Assembly: GCA_001618605.1 (NCBI GenBank)
Contig: LKHC01000105.1
Span: 107,008 to 171,007, forward strand
DNA length: 64,000 nt
Reading direction: 5' to 3'
From: Candidatus Fermentibacter danicus
GTDB lineage: Bacteria; Fermentibacterota; Fermentibacteria; Fermentibacterales; Fermentibacteraceae
A program made the translations under genes and the position numbers. This document shows, one piece after another, positions 1 to 8,937 of the stretch (positions are counted from its first letter, which is position 1; every line of letters starts with the position of its first letter). The notes under the pieces were generated by a model that was not told where the DNA came from, searched no databases, and saw nothing but the letters and a program-made list of their open reading frames with translations.

Positions 1-1
1 G

Positions 2-1654
2 GAGCGCCCCGGCGTGAGGAATGCGCTTGTCGCGGCCTCGGGCGTCGCCGCGATGACCCTGCTCGGGATGGGGCTCGGCGCAGTCCAGATGCTCCCGGGC
101 TACAACTTTTCCAGAACCTCGACCCGGGGCGAGGATCTTTCGCTCTCGCAATCCGCAAGCTATTCGATGCCTCCCGAGGAGACCCTCGCGATGGCGTTCC
201 CGCACCTGTTCGGATACCGGCACGGGTTCCCCGACAGCGAGGCGGGCGGCGGGCCCGTGTACTGGGGCAGGCTCGGCCTGCGGCTGTCCAGCGAGTTCAC
301 CGGAGTTTCGGTCCTGCTCCTGGCGGCGGTCGCCCTGCTGTCCCGCAGGACGCACAGGGGCATGGCGCTGGGTGCGGTGGCCCTGCTGGGCCTGCTGGTG
401 TCCTGGGGGGGATACACCCCCCTTTACGGCATCCTCTACGACATCGTTCCGGTCTTCAGGAAGCTGAGGGCTCCGCACATGGCGGCGTTCCTCACGACTT
501 CCGGAATATCGCTTCTCGCCGGCCCCGGCTTCGACTCCGTCGTATCCGGCGTGCGGGCCGGTCGCTGCTGGAAACCCATCGCCGCATGGGGCGCCCTCTG
601 TCTCGTTCTGTTCGCCTTCTGCAGGCCCATCCTCTCCTCTGCCCAGGCCGGATGGTGGCGCAGGGCGGGAGCCTCTCCGTCAGCTTTCCCGGAGCTGGTC
701 GACAGGAGGGTCGATCTGGCCTCCGGCGACTTCCTCAGAGCCGCTGCCGTCTCGGCATGCATGGCCGTCATAGTCTTCGCCGTCTCCCGGAAGAGGATCG
801 GCCCGGGCTCCGCATGCCTCATGGTCTCGGCCGTCGCGGCCTTCGAACTCGTGCCCCTGGACAGGGACTTCCAGGTCTATCTGCCCCAGACGAGGATGGA
901 AGACCTCCACCCGGAGCCGGAAGGGCTGCGGGAGGCGGTGGGCGGAGGGCGCATCTTCCCCGGTGGAAACCAGTTCGTCCCGTTCGGGATACGCTCCGTG
1001 ACCGGCTATCATGCCGCCAGGACGCAGGCGGTCGACGCCATGCTGGCGGGCATCTCCTCCGGAGGTTTCACGGATGTCCGCTCCACTGCATTCACGGTGC
1101 TCGTCGACGGCGGCATGGTCGCCACCTACGACGATCTGGCCCGCAGGATCGCCTCCGACTCGACGGCCCCGGCCCTCCCGCCGGAGCTGACGGTTCCCAT
1201 GCCGAGAGCCTTCATGCCCGGGGCGTGGGTTCAGGAGGGCGACCCTTCGGCCTTCGGACTTCCGCCGGAGGTGGTCAGCACGGTATCCGGAGATCCGGGC
1301 ATCCCTCAACCGGTCGGCGGCCGCGGCTCTGCGGAGATAGCGCGTGACGCGCCCGAACTGGTGGAGATCGCCGTGGAATCAGGCGAGCCCGGCCTTCTGG
1401 TCCTCGCCGACACCTGGCATCCACGCTGGGCTGTCCGGGTCGACGGCGCGGAAACCCCGCTCCTGCGGGCCAACGGCTGGATGAGGGCCGTCGCCGTCCC
1501 GGCGGGCAGACATACCGTATGTTTTTCCTACGACACCTCCGACTTCTCCACCGGACTTCTCCTGTCTGCGGTCTCCGCCTTCCTGACGACCGTCGCGGCA
1601 GCCTTCGAGCTGGCGTCCAGGAGGCGCAGGAAGTCTGGCGCCAGTGCGGCATGA
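2..1654 (+). CDS. YfhO-like multi-pass membrane protein, 5' end outside window
   Basis: The frame is open back to the window edge, so the GTG at 14 is probably not the true start and the N-terminus is missing. The visible ~550 residues show several hydrophobic helices (roughly 1-30, 95-150, 180-210, 240-285). A soluble C-terminal part follows, ending in a last helix near 515-535. The mixture of membrane segments with a late section on prices of 'losing' helices to a beta-rich domain (LVLADTWHPRWAV, then AGRHTVCFSY) is typical of YfhO/GT-C-type proteins thought to act on lipid-linked sugars. The stop lies 11 bases inside the next gene, so translation is probably coupled. The family is recognised from overall character; the substrate is unknown. 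Confidence 0.7.
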   Translation, partial: ERPGVRNALVAASGVAAMTLLGMGLGAVQMLPGYNFSRTSTRGEDLSLSQSASYSMPPEETLAMAFPHLFGYRHGFPDSEAGGGPVYWGRLGLRLSSEFTGVSVLLLAAVALLSRRTHRGMALGAVALLGLLVSWGGYTPLYGILYDIVPVFRKLRAPHMAAFLTTSGISLLAGPGFDSVVSGVRAGRCWKPIAAWGALCLVLFAFCRPILSSAQAGWWRRAGASPSAFPELVDRRVDLASGDFLRAAAVSACMAVIVFAVSRKRIGPGSACLMVSAVAAFELVPLDRDFQVYLPQTRMEDLHPEPEGLREAVGGGRIFPGGNQFVPFGIRSVTGYHAARTQAVDAMLAGISSGGFTDVRSTAFTVLVDGGMVATYDDLARRIASDSTAPALPPELTVPMPRAFMPGAWVQEGDPSAFGLPPEVVSTVSGDPGIPQPVGGRGSAEIARDAPELVEIAVESGEPGLLVLADTWHPRWAVRVDGAETPLLRANGWMRAVAVPAGRHTVCFSYDTSDFSTGLLLSAVSAFLTTVAAAFELASRRRRKSGASAA

Positions 1655-3746
1655 CACCCTCAACCGTCTGGGAGCGTGGTTCGGCTTTGCGCTTCTGGCG
1701 GGGGGAATCCTCTGGTTCATCTTCGGCCTGTGGCCGTCCTGGAAGGGGGATGTCGGCACGCTGGTCCCGCGCCTGGACTTCTCCGGACGGTGGCCGCTGC
1801 TCGTCTCCTCGGTTCTCTCGGCCCTCGCCGGCCTCTACTTCGCCCCGGCCCCCTGGGTCAGGCTGATAGGCGCATCAGGCGCCGGAGTTCCGCGGACCGC
1901 GCTCCGCAGGAACTGGTTCATCACCCAGACAGGCTCATACATCCCCGGGCGTCTCTGGATGTTCCTCGGCAGGCTCGCCTTCCTCCGGTCGAGGGGAATG
2001 GGAACCGGCATCTCGCTGGTGTCGATGGCCTTCGAGAACATCTACCTGATGATCTCCGCCTGCCTGCTCTCGCTTGCGGTGATCCCGTTCTCCGGGGGAG
2101 CCGGGCTGCCTCCGGAGACCAGAGCCTACATCGCGGCGGCCTCCGCCGTCGTTCTGCTGGCCCTGGCGGCGCCGGGCATAAGAACCTTCCTGATCGAGAG
2201 GATGACCGGCCGCTTCGGCAGGGCCGCCGGCAGGTTGAGCATCCCCCGGATCGGAGTCATGGACGGTCTCTACATGATTTCTACGGGGATGCTGTCCTGG
2301 GCTCTGCGGGGTTTCTCGCTCTTCCTGTGGTTCGACTTCGCCGGCCTGGGGGCCGGAGACGGGTTCGCAATGCTCGCCGCCTGTATAATCGTGATGCCGG
2401 TTTCGTGGCTCGTATCCCTGGTCTGGGTGTTCGTTCCCGGCGGGATAGGGGTGAGGGAGTCCTTCCAGGGCCTTGTCCTGGCTCCCTTTGTGGGCGGCAT
2501 CGCGGTGGCGGTCACCGTGTCCCTGTGTCACAGGCTTCTCCTGATGCTCGTAGAGGCGTTCTACGCCCTGGAGGCTGCATTGTCCGAAGCATTCTCGCGC
2601 AGGCTGTCACAGATTCCGAAGATGGCGGGGCTGGCCGTGTCCGCCTTCTTCGCGCTTCCGGCCCGGTACGGCCTGTGCAGGCCGCCCGCCCCGATCAACG
2701 TCACGTTCTCCGTCACGCGAAGGTGCCAGTCCAGATGCGGCACCTGCATGATCTGGAAGGCCCCGGAGCTGCCGGAACTGGATCTCGCCGCGATCGAAGC
2801 CATGTTCAGGTCGATCGGGAGAACCTTCTTCTTCAACATTTCCGGAGGCGAGCCATACCTCCGGAGCGACCTCCCCGGGATCGTGCGCCTGGCATGCCGG
2901 CACCTCCGCCCGGCCGTCATCCATGTACCCACGAACGCACTTATGCCCGGCAGGATCGAGGAGACGACGCGGGAGATGCTCGAGATCATCCGCCGCGAGT
3001 CTCCGGGCACGGCCCTGACCGTGAAGCCGTCATTCGACGGAATCGGGGCGAGGCATGACGAGATAAGAGGCGTGCCGGGCAACTTCGACAGGCTCCTCGA
3101 CACGCTGGGAAGGCTCACAGCCCTCAGGAGGGAGTACCCCGGCCTCCATGTCGGAGTGGGGACCGTCATATCGAAGTTCAACTCCGGAGAGCTGCCGGAG
3201 GTGATCGAGTACGCCAGAGGCCTCGGAGTGGACACCTACATCAACGAGATCGCAGAGGAGCGGGAGGAGTTCTTCAACGTCGGCTCCAGGATCACGCCCG
3301 ATCCCGCCACGTACGGGAACATAATGGAGGGCTTCCGCCGCGCGACGGTCGAAAAGATCAGGCACGCCCGGCTGCTCGGAAGGATCACCTCCGGGCTCAG
3401 GCTGGTGTACTACGACCTGGTTGTGAGGATCCTCCGCGAGAAGCGCCAGGTGATCCCCTGCTACGCCGGACTGCTCAACGTCCACATCAATGCGGACGGA
3501 GCCGTATGGCCCTGCGCCATCAGGGCCTATGCCGCCGAGATGGGCAGGGTCGGCCCGGAAGGCGATTTCGCTTCCGCATGGAACTCCCGGCGCGCCAGGG
3601 AGATTCGTCGTTCCATCCGCAGGGGCGAGTGCTGGTGTCCGCTGGCCAACCAGGCATACTCCAACATCCTGATGCACCCGCCCTCGCTGCTGAGGGCGGT
3701 CGTCGCAGGCCTCCGCAGATCAGGCGGGGGGAGGAGGAGGGAATGA
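1644..3746 (+). CDS. Fusion: UPF0104/flippase-like membrane domain plus radical SAM domain
   Basis: The protein has 700 residues with a GTG start that overlaps the upstream stop. Residues 1-320 form a multi-helix membrane domain like the lysylphosphatidylglycerol synthase TM/UPF0104 (AglD-like) family, including the 'VFVPGGIGVRE' segment typical of it. Residues ~350-690 form a radical SAM domain. The 4Fe-4S cysteines are C361, C365 and C368 in the CxxxCxxC motif, followed by the glycine-rich 'NISGGEPYLR' SAM-binding segment. Late cysteines C606, C624, C663 and C665 look like a SPASM-type auxiliary cluster. The two halves are normally separate proteins. A membrane-anchored radical SAM enzyme acting on a lipid- or membrane-linked substrate is inferred. 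The stop overlaps the next start as ATGA. Confidence 0.85.
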   Translation: MRHDTLNRLGAWFGFALLAGGILWFIFGLWPSWKGDVGTLVPRLDFSGRWPLLVSSVLSALAGLYFAPAPWVRLIGASGAGVPRTALRRNWFITQTGSYIPGRLWMFLGRLAFLRSRGMGTGISLVSMAFENIYLMISACLLSLAVIPFSGGAGLPPETRAYIAAASAVVLLALAAPGIRTFLIERMTGRFGRAAGRLSIPRIGVMDGLYMISTGMLSWALRGFSLFLWFDFAGLGAGDGFAMLAACIIVMPVSWLVSLVWVFVPGGIGVRESFQGLVLAPFVGGIAVAVTVSLCHRLLLMLVEAFYALEAALSEAFSRRLSQIPKMAGLAVSAFFALPARYGLCRPPAPINVTFSVTRRCQSRCGTCMIWKAPELPELDLAAIEAMFRSIGRTFFFNISGGEPYLRSDLPGIVRLACRHLRPAVIHVPTNALMPGRIEETTREMLEIIRRESPGTALTVKPSFDGIGARHDEIRGVPGNFDRLLDTLGRLTALRREYPGLHVGVGTVISKFNSGELPEVIEYARGLGVDTYINEIAEEREEFFNVGSRITPDPATYGNIMEGFRRATVEKIRHARLLGRITSGLRLVYYDLVVRILREKRQVIPCYAGLLNVHINADGAVWPCAIRAYAAEMGRVGPEGDFASAWNSRRAREIRRSIRRGECWCPLANQAYSNILMHPPSLLRAVVAGLRRSGGGRRRE

Positions 3747-4462
3747 AGCTGCTCAGGATGACGACGCACGAGTTCGTCAAGCTGGACGTGAGCTTGTGCT
3801 TCTGGCCGGTCGGAACCGTCGAGGCTCATGATGCAGGCCCCCTGGGGACCGACGTCATAGCCCCCGAGAAGCTGGCGGAGGATCTGGCGCCCGAATTCGG
3901 CGCCGTCCTGCTCCCGACCCTGCCCTTCGGGCTGGTCAACTCCCTGTCGGGGTATCCAGGCGGCATGTGGCTGCAGAGCGAGACCTACAGATCGATGATC
4001 GTGGAGCTGCTCGACTCGCTGTCCATCTCCGGCGTCGAGCGGGTGGTCGTTTTCAACGGCCACGGAGGCAACTCAAAAACCCTTTCGGAGGCCCTCTCCG
4101 AAGTCTGGAAGTCCTGCGGCGTGAAGACCGCACTGGTGGACTGGTGGGTGGTGGGGGACGACATCGCCCGCGAGGTGTTCGGCTCGTCTGCCGGACACGG
4201 CGGTTCAGACGAGCTGGCCCTCGTCCATGCCGCCATCCCGGACTTCGTGCCGGAATGGGACGGCTCGGGCTCCTGGCTCGACCGCGAGGGAGTCAGGACT
4301 TACCCGGTGCCGGTCTGCTCCATCCGCTACTCCGACGGCGAGGCGAAGCCGTTCTCCGCAGAGGCGGCATCCGTCTACTACGGGAGGCTCAGGGACAGGG
4401 TCCGCGGGATCGTCTCCGACATCCTCGAAGGGTGGAGCGCGGGCGGCAGGCCTGACGAGTGA
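3743..4462 (+). CDS. Creatininase-family amidohydrolase
   Basis: This 239-residue protein has the length of the creatininase family, metal-dependent amidohydrolases that include creatininase, the archaeal FAPy deformylase and the mycofactocin peptidase MftE. Metal-ligand regions are visible: 'GTVEAHDAGPLGTD' near the N-terminus, 'NGHGGN' near residue 105 and 'GHGGSDELA' near 152. The ATG at 3743 overlaps the previous stop (ATGA) and follows a GGAGGAGGG ribosome site. Placement directly behind a radical SAM gene recalls MftC/MftE, but no MftA or MftB homologue is visible, so the substrate is open. Confidence 0.85.
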   Translation: MKLLRMTTHEFVKLDVSLCFWPVGTVEAHDAGPLGTDVIAPEKLAEDLAPEFGAVLLPTLPFGLVNSLSGYPGGMWLQSETYRSMIVELLDSLSISGVERVVVFNGHGGNSKTLSEALSEVWKSCGVKTALVDWWVVGDDIAREVFGSSAGHGGSDELALVHAAIPDFVPEWDGSGSWLDREGVRTYPVPVCSIRYSDGEAKPFSAEAASVYYGRLRDRVRGIVSDILEGWSAGGRPDE

Positions 4463-4518
4463 GGGCCTGCGGGGCGGAATGCCCGGCGGGCGGCCTCCAG
4501 CCCGGTTCGTTCAATGGA

Positions 4519-5112
4519 TCAGCGCAGTATCTCCACGAAACCCCGCCTGACCCTCACGATGCGGCTCGGGCCTGCGGCTTCGAGCACGCCTCCGTCGATA
4601 CACAGGTCGGCCGCGTTCCGCACTGCCTCCTCGACTGATGCGAAGTCCAGCACGGCGGGATGATCGCGGGTGTTTGCGCTCGTGCTCACGAGGGGGTATC
4701 CGACCTCGCCGAGGATCGCCCTGGAAAGAGGGTCGGCGGGCACCCTGACCGCGATCGTCCCGTCAGGCGCGCACACCCAGCCGGGGGCGGACCTGCCGGC
4801 ACGGAGGACCATGGTAAACGGGCCGGGCCAGCATTCCGCAGCCAGGGCCGATTCGTCCTCGTCCATCTCCGCGAGATCGTGCGCCATCCCGATGTCCAAT
4901 GCCAGTACGATGAAGGGCCGGCCGGCGCCGTAACCCTTGATGGCGGCAAGGCGTCTGACGCTGTCCGGCCTCCCTGCACGGCAGGCGAGCCCATAGACGG
5001 TGTCCGAGGGGTAGAGGAGTATCCCGCCGGCGTGAAGCACATCGGCCGCATCCCCTGTCTGTACGGCGGAGAGGAAGGAGGGCTGGATGCGGATGATCCT
5101 TCCCGTTTTCAC
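4519..5112 (-). CDS. tsaC: Threonylcarbamoyl-AMP synthase (Sua5/YciO/YrdC family)
   Basis: The 197-residue protein matches the YrdC fold. It contains '[18 protein letters not shown]' near residue 30, '[10 protein letters not shown]' (usual KxR..KP region) near 60, '[11 protein letters not shown]' near 95 and 'VSTSAN' near 142. Members make threonylcarbamoyl-AMP from threonine, bicarbonate and ATP for the t6A37 modification of ANN-decoding tRNAs. No C-terminal Sua5 domain is present, so it is the short TsaC/YciO type. The normally conserved Lys of 'KRP' reads 'GRP', so a YciO-like paralogue cannot be excluded. It is last in the panB-pur operon and its ATG overlaps the purE stop. Confidence 0.85.
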   Translation of the reverse strand: MKTGRIIRIQPSFLSAVQTGDAADVLHAGGILLYPSDTVYGLACRAGRPDSVRRLAAIKGYGAGRPFIVLALDIGMAHDLAEMDEDESALAAECWPGPFTMVLRAGRSAPGWVCAPDGTIAVRVPADPLSRAILGEVGYPLVSTSANTRDHPAVLDFASVEEAVRNAADLCIDGGVLEAAGPSRIVRVRRGFVEILR

Positions 5113-5561
5113 ATCCTCCGCTTCGCCTTGAGCCTCCGTCCCAGTTCCGGGTCGGCCAGGGCCAGGATCTGCGCGGCTAGAAATCCCGCGTTCCTCGCTC
5201 CGTGCGAGCCTATGGCCACGGTGGCCACGGGGACGCCCTTCGGCATCATGACCGTGGACAGGAGCGCGTCCAGTCCGTTGAGCGGGCCGGCTTCGAGCGG
5301 CACTCCGATCACGGGCAGGATGGTGCGGGCGGCCACGGCGCCCGCCAGATGGGCCGCGAGCCCCGCTCCGGCCACGAGCACGCGAATGCCCGCGGCTTCA
5401 GCTCCCGCCGCATAGGCGGCGACTTCGTCCGGGTTCCGGTGGGCGGACATGACCCTGACGTCGCATTCGACCCCGAGATCCTCCAGGACGGCCCTGGCGA
5501 GGTCCATGACTTCCCTGTCGCTCTCGCTGCCCATGACTATCCCGACTCTGGCAGCCATCAT
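5109..5561 (-). CDS. purE: N5-carboxyaminoimidazole ribonucleotide mutase, class I PurE
   Basis: At 150 residues this is a typical class I PurE. It shows '[13 protein letters not shown]' near the N-terminus, 'SAHRNPDEV' near residue 40, '[15 protein letters not shown]' near 67 and '[17 protein letters not shown]' near 92. It moves the carboxyl group of N5-CAIR to C4 in de novo purine synthesis, in the cytoplasm. No purK is visible in the window. Two ATG codons are adjacent; the second (5558) is better spaced from the GGGAGG ribosome site. It lies just downstream of purD and overlaps tsaC by four bases. Confidence 0.95.
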   Translation of the reverse strand: MMAARVGIVMGSESDREVMDLARAVLEDLGVECDVRVMSAHRNPDEVAAYAAGAEAAGIRVLVAGAGLAAHLAGAVAARTILPVIGVPLEAGPLNGLDALLSTVMMPKGVPVATVAIGSHGARNAGFLAAQILALADPELGRRLKAKRRM

Positions 5562-5612
5562 CCTCCCTCGCGTCTCCCGCCTCCGGGCGGGTGCCGGCGC
5601 ACGGGCGGCCGT

Positions 5613-6845
5613 CTAGACCGCTCCGATGTCCTCCCGCCAGAAGGCTCCTTCGAATGTAATCCCACGCACGGCTGCGTATGCCCTCTCCAGGGCCTCCCCC
5701 AGGCCGGCGCCGGTGCCGGTGACTCCGAGCACCCTGCCGCCCGCGGTTACGAGCCTGCCCTCCGACACGGCGGTGCCGGCATGGAATACCGTGACATCCC
5801 CGGCATTGTCGATCCCGTCGATCCTGAAGCCGCTCGCGTATGTGCCCGGATAACCTCCGGAGGCCATTACGACGCAGGCCGAGGCCCCGGGCAGAACTTC
5901 GATACCGGAGAAGTCCGGCTTACCCGTGGCGCAGGAGAGGAAGACCGCTCCTATGTCGCCCTCCAGCAGAGCCAGGACGGCCTGTGCCTCCGGATCGCCG
6001 AACCTGCAGTTGAATTCGAGTACGGACGGCCCCTCCGGCGCCAGGATCATGCCTGCGTAAAGCACGCCCCTGTAGTCGGCGCCCCGGCGGCGCAGCTCGC
6101 CCAGCACCGGCCGCACCACGTTCGAGAGCGCCCAGTCCTCGAAGCCGTCCGGGATGCCGGGCGCCGGGCAGACCGCGCCCATCCCGCCGGTGTTGGGGCC
6201 CCTGTCGCCGTCGTACGCTCTCTTGTGGTCCCGGCTGGGCGGCAGCACGAGAGCCTCGACGCCGGAACAGATCGCCATAATGCTCACCTCGCGGCCGCAG
6301 AGCCTCCGCTCTACGACCACCCTGCCTCCACCTCCGGGGAAGAGCCTGCCCAGGGCATCCTCGGCCCCGGCCTCTCCGTCCGGCAGGAACACGCCCTTCC
6401 CGGCCGCGAGGCCGTCATCCTTGAGAACCCATCCGTCCCATGAGCCGCCGGTCGCCTCGCGCACCTCCCCCGGGGTCGTGCAGAGCAGCCCCGGCGCCGT
6501 CCGAACCCCGGCGGAGGTCATCAGCTCCTTGGCGAACCACTTGCTGCCTTCTAGCCTGGCGCATGCGGCGGAAGGGCCGAAGCAGGGTATGCCGGAGGCC
6601 TCGAGGGCGTCCGCGATGCCTGCGACCAGCGGCGCCTCGGGGCCCGGTACGACAAGGTCAGCTCCCAGCCGGGAGGCGAGGGCCACGAGGCCCTGTATGT
6701 CATCGGCCTTGACTGGATGACATTCGCAGACCGCCGCCATGCCCGGGTTGCCCGGCGCGGCATGCAGATCGTGGCCTCCGCGGCGGGAGAGGGTATTTAC
6801 GACGGCGTGCTCCCTGCCGCCGGAGCCTGCGACGAGGATTCTCAC
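5613..6845 (-). CDS. purD: Phosphoribosylamine-glycine ligase (GARS)
   Basis: The 410-residue protein has the PurD architecture. The N-domain contains 'ILVAGSGGREHAV' at the start and 'VVPGPEAPLVAGI' near residue 65. An ATP-grasp core follows with 'GWVLKDDGLAAGKGVF' near 137, 'SRDHKRAYDGDRGPNTGGMGA' near 205 and 'VLEFNCRFGDPEAQAVL' near 275. A C-domain completes it. The enzyme joins glycine to phosphoribosylamine in purine synthesis. Its ATG overlaps the panB stop (ATGA), so it is probably coupled to panB. Confidence 0.96.
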   Translation of the reverse strand: MRILVAGSGGREHAVVNTLSRRGGHDLHAAPGNPGMAAVCECHPVKADDIQGLVALASRLGADLVVPGPEAPLVAGIADALEASGIPCFGPSAACARLEGSKWFAKELMTSAGVRTAPGLLCTTPGEVREATGGSWDGWVLKDDGLAAGKGVFLPDGEAGAEDALGRLFPGGGGRVVVERRLCGREVSIMAICSGVEALVLPPSRDHKRAYDGDRGPNTGGMGAVCPAPGIPDGFEDWALSNVVRPVLGELRRRGADYRGVLYAGMILAPEGPSVLEFNCRFGDPEAQAVLALLEGDIGAVFLSCATGKPDFSGIEVLPGASACVVMASGGYPGTYASGFRIDGIDNAGDVTVFHAGTAVSEGRLVTAGGRVLGVTGTGAGLGEALERAYAAVRGITFEGAFWREDIGAV

Positions 6846-7654
6846 TCCGCCGGCTCCCTGAGCGGCGCGTAGGCGTGGCGCGCCTCGGGGAAGGCGCCGC
6901 TCCTCACTTCGGCGGCATACTCGGACAACGCCCTGCCGGCCTCCGCCCCGAGATCGGCATACTTCTTGAGGAACCTCGGCTCGAAGCCCCTCGTCATTCC
7001 CAGCATGTCGCCGACTACGAGTATCTGGCCGTCCGTGAACCTGCCCGCCCCGATTCCGATGGTCGGGATCGACAGGGCTGCGGTGACGTCCCTCGCGATC
7101 CCCTCGTCGACACTCTCGAGAACGACCGCAAAGGCACCGGCATCCTCGAGCGCCCTGGCCTCCGACATCACCCGACCGGCCTGGCCGGCCCCGACGGCCT
7201 TGTATCCGCCCGATGCACGGACGGACTGCGGAAGGAGGCCGACGTGCCCCATGACGGGTATTCCCGATGCGATGACGGCCGCAGTCCTAGCCAGAGGCAT
7301 CGGCGCGCCGCCTTCGAGCTTGACCGCGTCGGCGCCCCCCTCGGCGACCAGCCGCACGGCGGAATCGACCGCCCTCTCGTCCGAGGCCTGATACGAACCG
7401 AACGGCATGTCGGCCACGACGAAGGTTTCCGGGGCGCCCTTCCTCACGGCTCTGACGTGCGGGAGCATCATATCCACCGTGACCCCCAGCGTGGTCTCCT
7501 CGCCGAGGACGGCCATGGCGATGGAATCACCGACCAGTATGAAGTCGATGCCCGCCTCCTGCTCCAGGAGTGCGGTCGGGTAGTCGTATGCCGTCAGGGA
7601 TACGATCTTCCTGCCCTCGGCCTTCATCTTAGCGAAATCCGGAACGGTCCTCAT
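6842..7654 (-). CDS. panB: 3-methyl-2-oxobutanoate hydroxymethyltransferase
   Basis: The 270-residue PanB barrel shows 'VSLTAYDYPTALLEQEAG' near residue 20, 'ILVGDSIAM' near 43, 'KLEGG' near 110, and 'GHVGLLPQS' near 135. It adds a hydroxymethyl group from methylene-tetrahydrofolate to alpha-ketoisovalerate, the first step of pantothenate synthesis. The frame is open further upstream, but the ATG at 7654 gives the family length. That start sits two bases after the PAP2 stop; a GTG at 7660 is the alternative. No panC is visible. Confidence 0.95.
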   Translation of the reverse strand: MRTVPDFAKMKAEGRKIVSLTAYDYPTALLEQEAGIDFILVGDSIAMAVLGEETTLGVTVDMMLPHVRAVRKGAPETFVVADMPFGSYQASDERAVDSAVRLVAEGGADAVKLEGGAPMPLARTAAVIASGIPVMGHVGLLPQSVRASGGYKAVGAGQAGRVMSEARALEDAGAFAVVLESVDEGIARDVTAALSIPTIGIGAGRFTDGQILVVGDMLGMTRGFEPRFLKKYADLGAEAGRALSEYAAEVRSGAFPEARHAYAPLREPAE

Positions 7655-7656
7655 GG

Positions 7657-8619
7657 TCACTCGACCCTTTCTGCAGCCGGAGCACCCCCGCCGGGGGCGT
7701 CCGGGAACAGCTTCCTGTAGACGATCAGGTAGGATACCAGCCCGTACACGAGCCCGGCGGCCACATCCACAACATAATGCTCGGCCCCGTAGACGATCTC
7801 GAAGCACAGGGCGGCGACGGGCAGGGCGACCCACCATGCGCGCCTCCCGAATTCGTGCAGCGAAATCAGGAGGGTCATGAACGGGAGTCCTGCATGCAGG
7901 GACGGCATGGCTCCGCGCGGGCTGGGCTGAAAGGCCCCCGACAGCCAGTCGCTGGTGAAGCTGCACAGGGCCATGTAGACGACCCTCTCGGCATGGTGGA
8001 TGTCACCCTCCAGCCTGGCCATCCAGGGAGGCGTGAGTGGGAACAGGACATAGGTGAGGTATCCAGCCAGGGAGATCAACACCACCGCTGTGGACGCCCT
8101 CTTCATCGAGTCGCTGCCCCTGCGCCACAACAGGATGCCCGGCAGGAGGAACGGGAAGGCGAAGAGGGAGGCGTGGAGGACGGCGAAGACGTAGTCGTAC
8201 CATGCGAAGCCCGGGGTCGGATGCAGGGCCTCCTGCAGCCAGACGGTCGGCAGGGTGCCGAAGATCCATTCCTCCAGGGCGATGATGCCGGATCCGTGGA
8301 AGCCGTCTGAACGCGTGGAGACGACCAGTCTGAGAGCCTGGTAGGAGAGGGTCAGCATGGCGTAGTAGAACCATCGCCTGATCCAGTCCGGGATCGCACG
8401 GGTCGCCAGGCCGGCGTAGAGGAGGGCGAGGATGGCGAGCTGCGCAGGCCATCTCGGGACCAGACGCAGGAAAGGGATCAGCGCCACGGCAATACTGTAG
8501 ACCCCGCAGACAACCAGTATCGCCCGGTAGTACCGGTCGGTGACCGCCTCGAGGAGTTTACCTTTCAGATCGAACACCCATCCCGATGCTCCGGCCGAGC
8601 TGTCCGTCGGTTCTGCCAT
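7657..8619 (-). CDS. PAP2-superfamily membrane phosphatase, AUR1-like
   Basis: The 320-residue protein has about six predicted helices. In the C-terminal half it carries PAP2 motifs: 'PSLHAGLP' (motif C2, acid/base histidine) near residue 245 and 'YGAEHYVVDVAAG' (motif C3, nucleophile histidine and aspartate) near 285. The SLH form and the layout resemble the inositol-phosphorylceramide synthase/PAP2_3 branch, which moves phospho-head groups between lipids. It may hydrolyse or transfer a lipid phosphate at the outer face of the inner membrane. It is the first gene of the panB-purDE-tsaC operon and is preceded by a promoter-like sequence about 190 bases upstream. Confidence 0.85.
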   Translation of the reverse strand: MAEPTDSSAGASGWVFDLKGKLLEAVTDRYYRAILVVCGVYSIAVALIPFLRLVPRWPAQLAILALLYAGLATRAIPDWIRRWFYYAMLTLSYQALRLVVSTRSDGFHGSGIIALEEWIFGTLPTVWLQEALHPTPGFAWYDYVFAVLHASLFAFPFLLPGILLWRRGSDSMKRASTAVVLISLAGYLTYVLFPLTPPWMARLEGDIHHAERVVYMALCSFTSDWLSGAFQPSPRGAMPSLHAGLPFMTLLISLHEFGRRAWWVALPVAALCFEIVYGAEHYVVDVAAGLVYGLVSYLIVYRKLFPDAPGGGAPAAERVE

Positions 8620-8937
8620 GTGAGCGAGGGGGGCCGAGGCATGACGAATGACGTCACGGTAGGGTTAGAGGACTTGAACGGCCTTCTGTCGTCGCTTCTG
8701 CTGCTCACCGAACCCAAGGGAGGGGATGGTTGCTGCATCGGCCAGCAGAAGGGCGCTGCCTCCATCGGTACCCAAAGCACTCGCAGGCTTCGGCCCCCCA
8801 TCGAATACAGTAAGTCAACAATTTCGGAATGTCAAACCGGCGGAAGGATGCGCGGGGGTTCCCACGGCGGGCGGGCGGCTATAGAATGCCGGCAGACCGA
8901 ACCATCGTCCCGGCACGCCGGGCAACAAGGAGGACCG
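8620..8937. other. Divergent intergenic region with structured leader
   Basis: This 318-base stretch separates the leftward PAP2 operon from the rightward serpin gene. I see no convincing coding sequence. It holds an inverted repeat, CTTCTGCTG (8695-8703) with CAGCAGAAG (8743-8751), that would lie in the leader of the leftward transcript. A sigma70-like promoter for that transcript lies at 8807-8835, and a TATAGA box at 8880-8885 lies ahead of the serpin gene. No known riboswitch could be assigned. Confidence 0.5.
8807..8835 (-). promoter_or_regulatory. Candidate sigma70-type promoter of the PAP2-panB-pur operon
   Basis: Read on the minus strand, a perfect TTGACA (8835-8830) is followed by a 17-base spacer and TACTGT (8812-8807). 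The -10 box matches the consensus only partly. Transcription would start near 8800 and leave a leader of about 180 bases before the PAP2 start. Confidence 0.45.

Noticed and set aside
1644..4462. Mycofactocin-type cluster
   Set aside because: Radical SAM and creatininase are present, but no MftA-like precursor, MftB or MftD was seen. Only the analogy is kept.
8640..8800. Possible riboswitch in the leader of the panB-pur operon (minus strand has a GCAGCAACC segment that recalls the SAM-I core)
   Set aside because: Only a few bases match, the other helices do not form, and the operon has no methionine gene.
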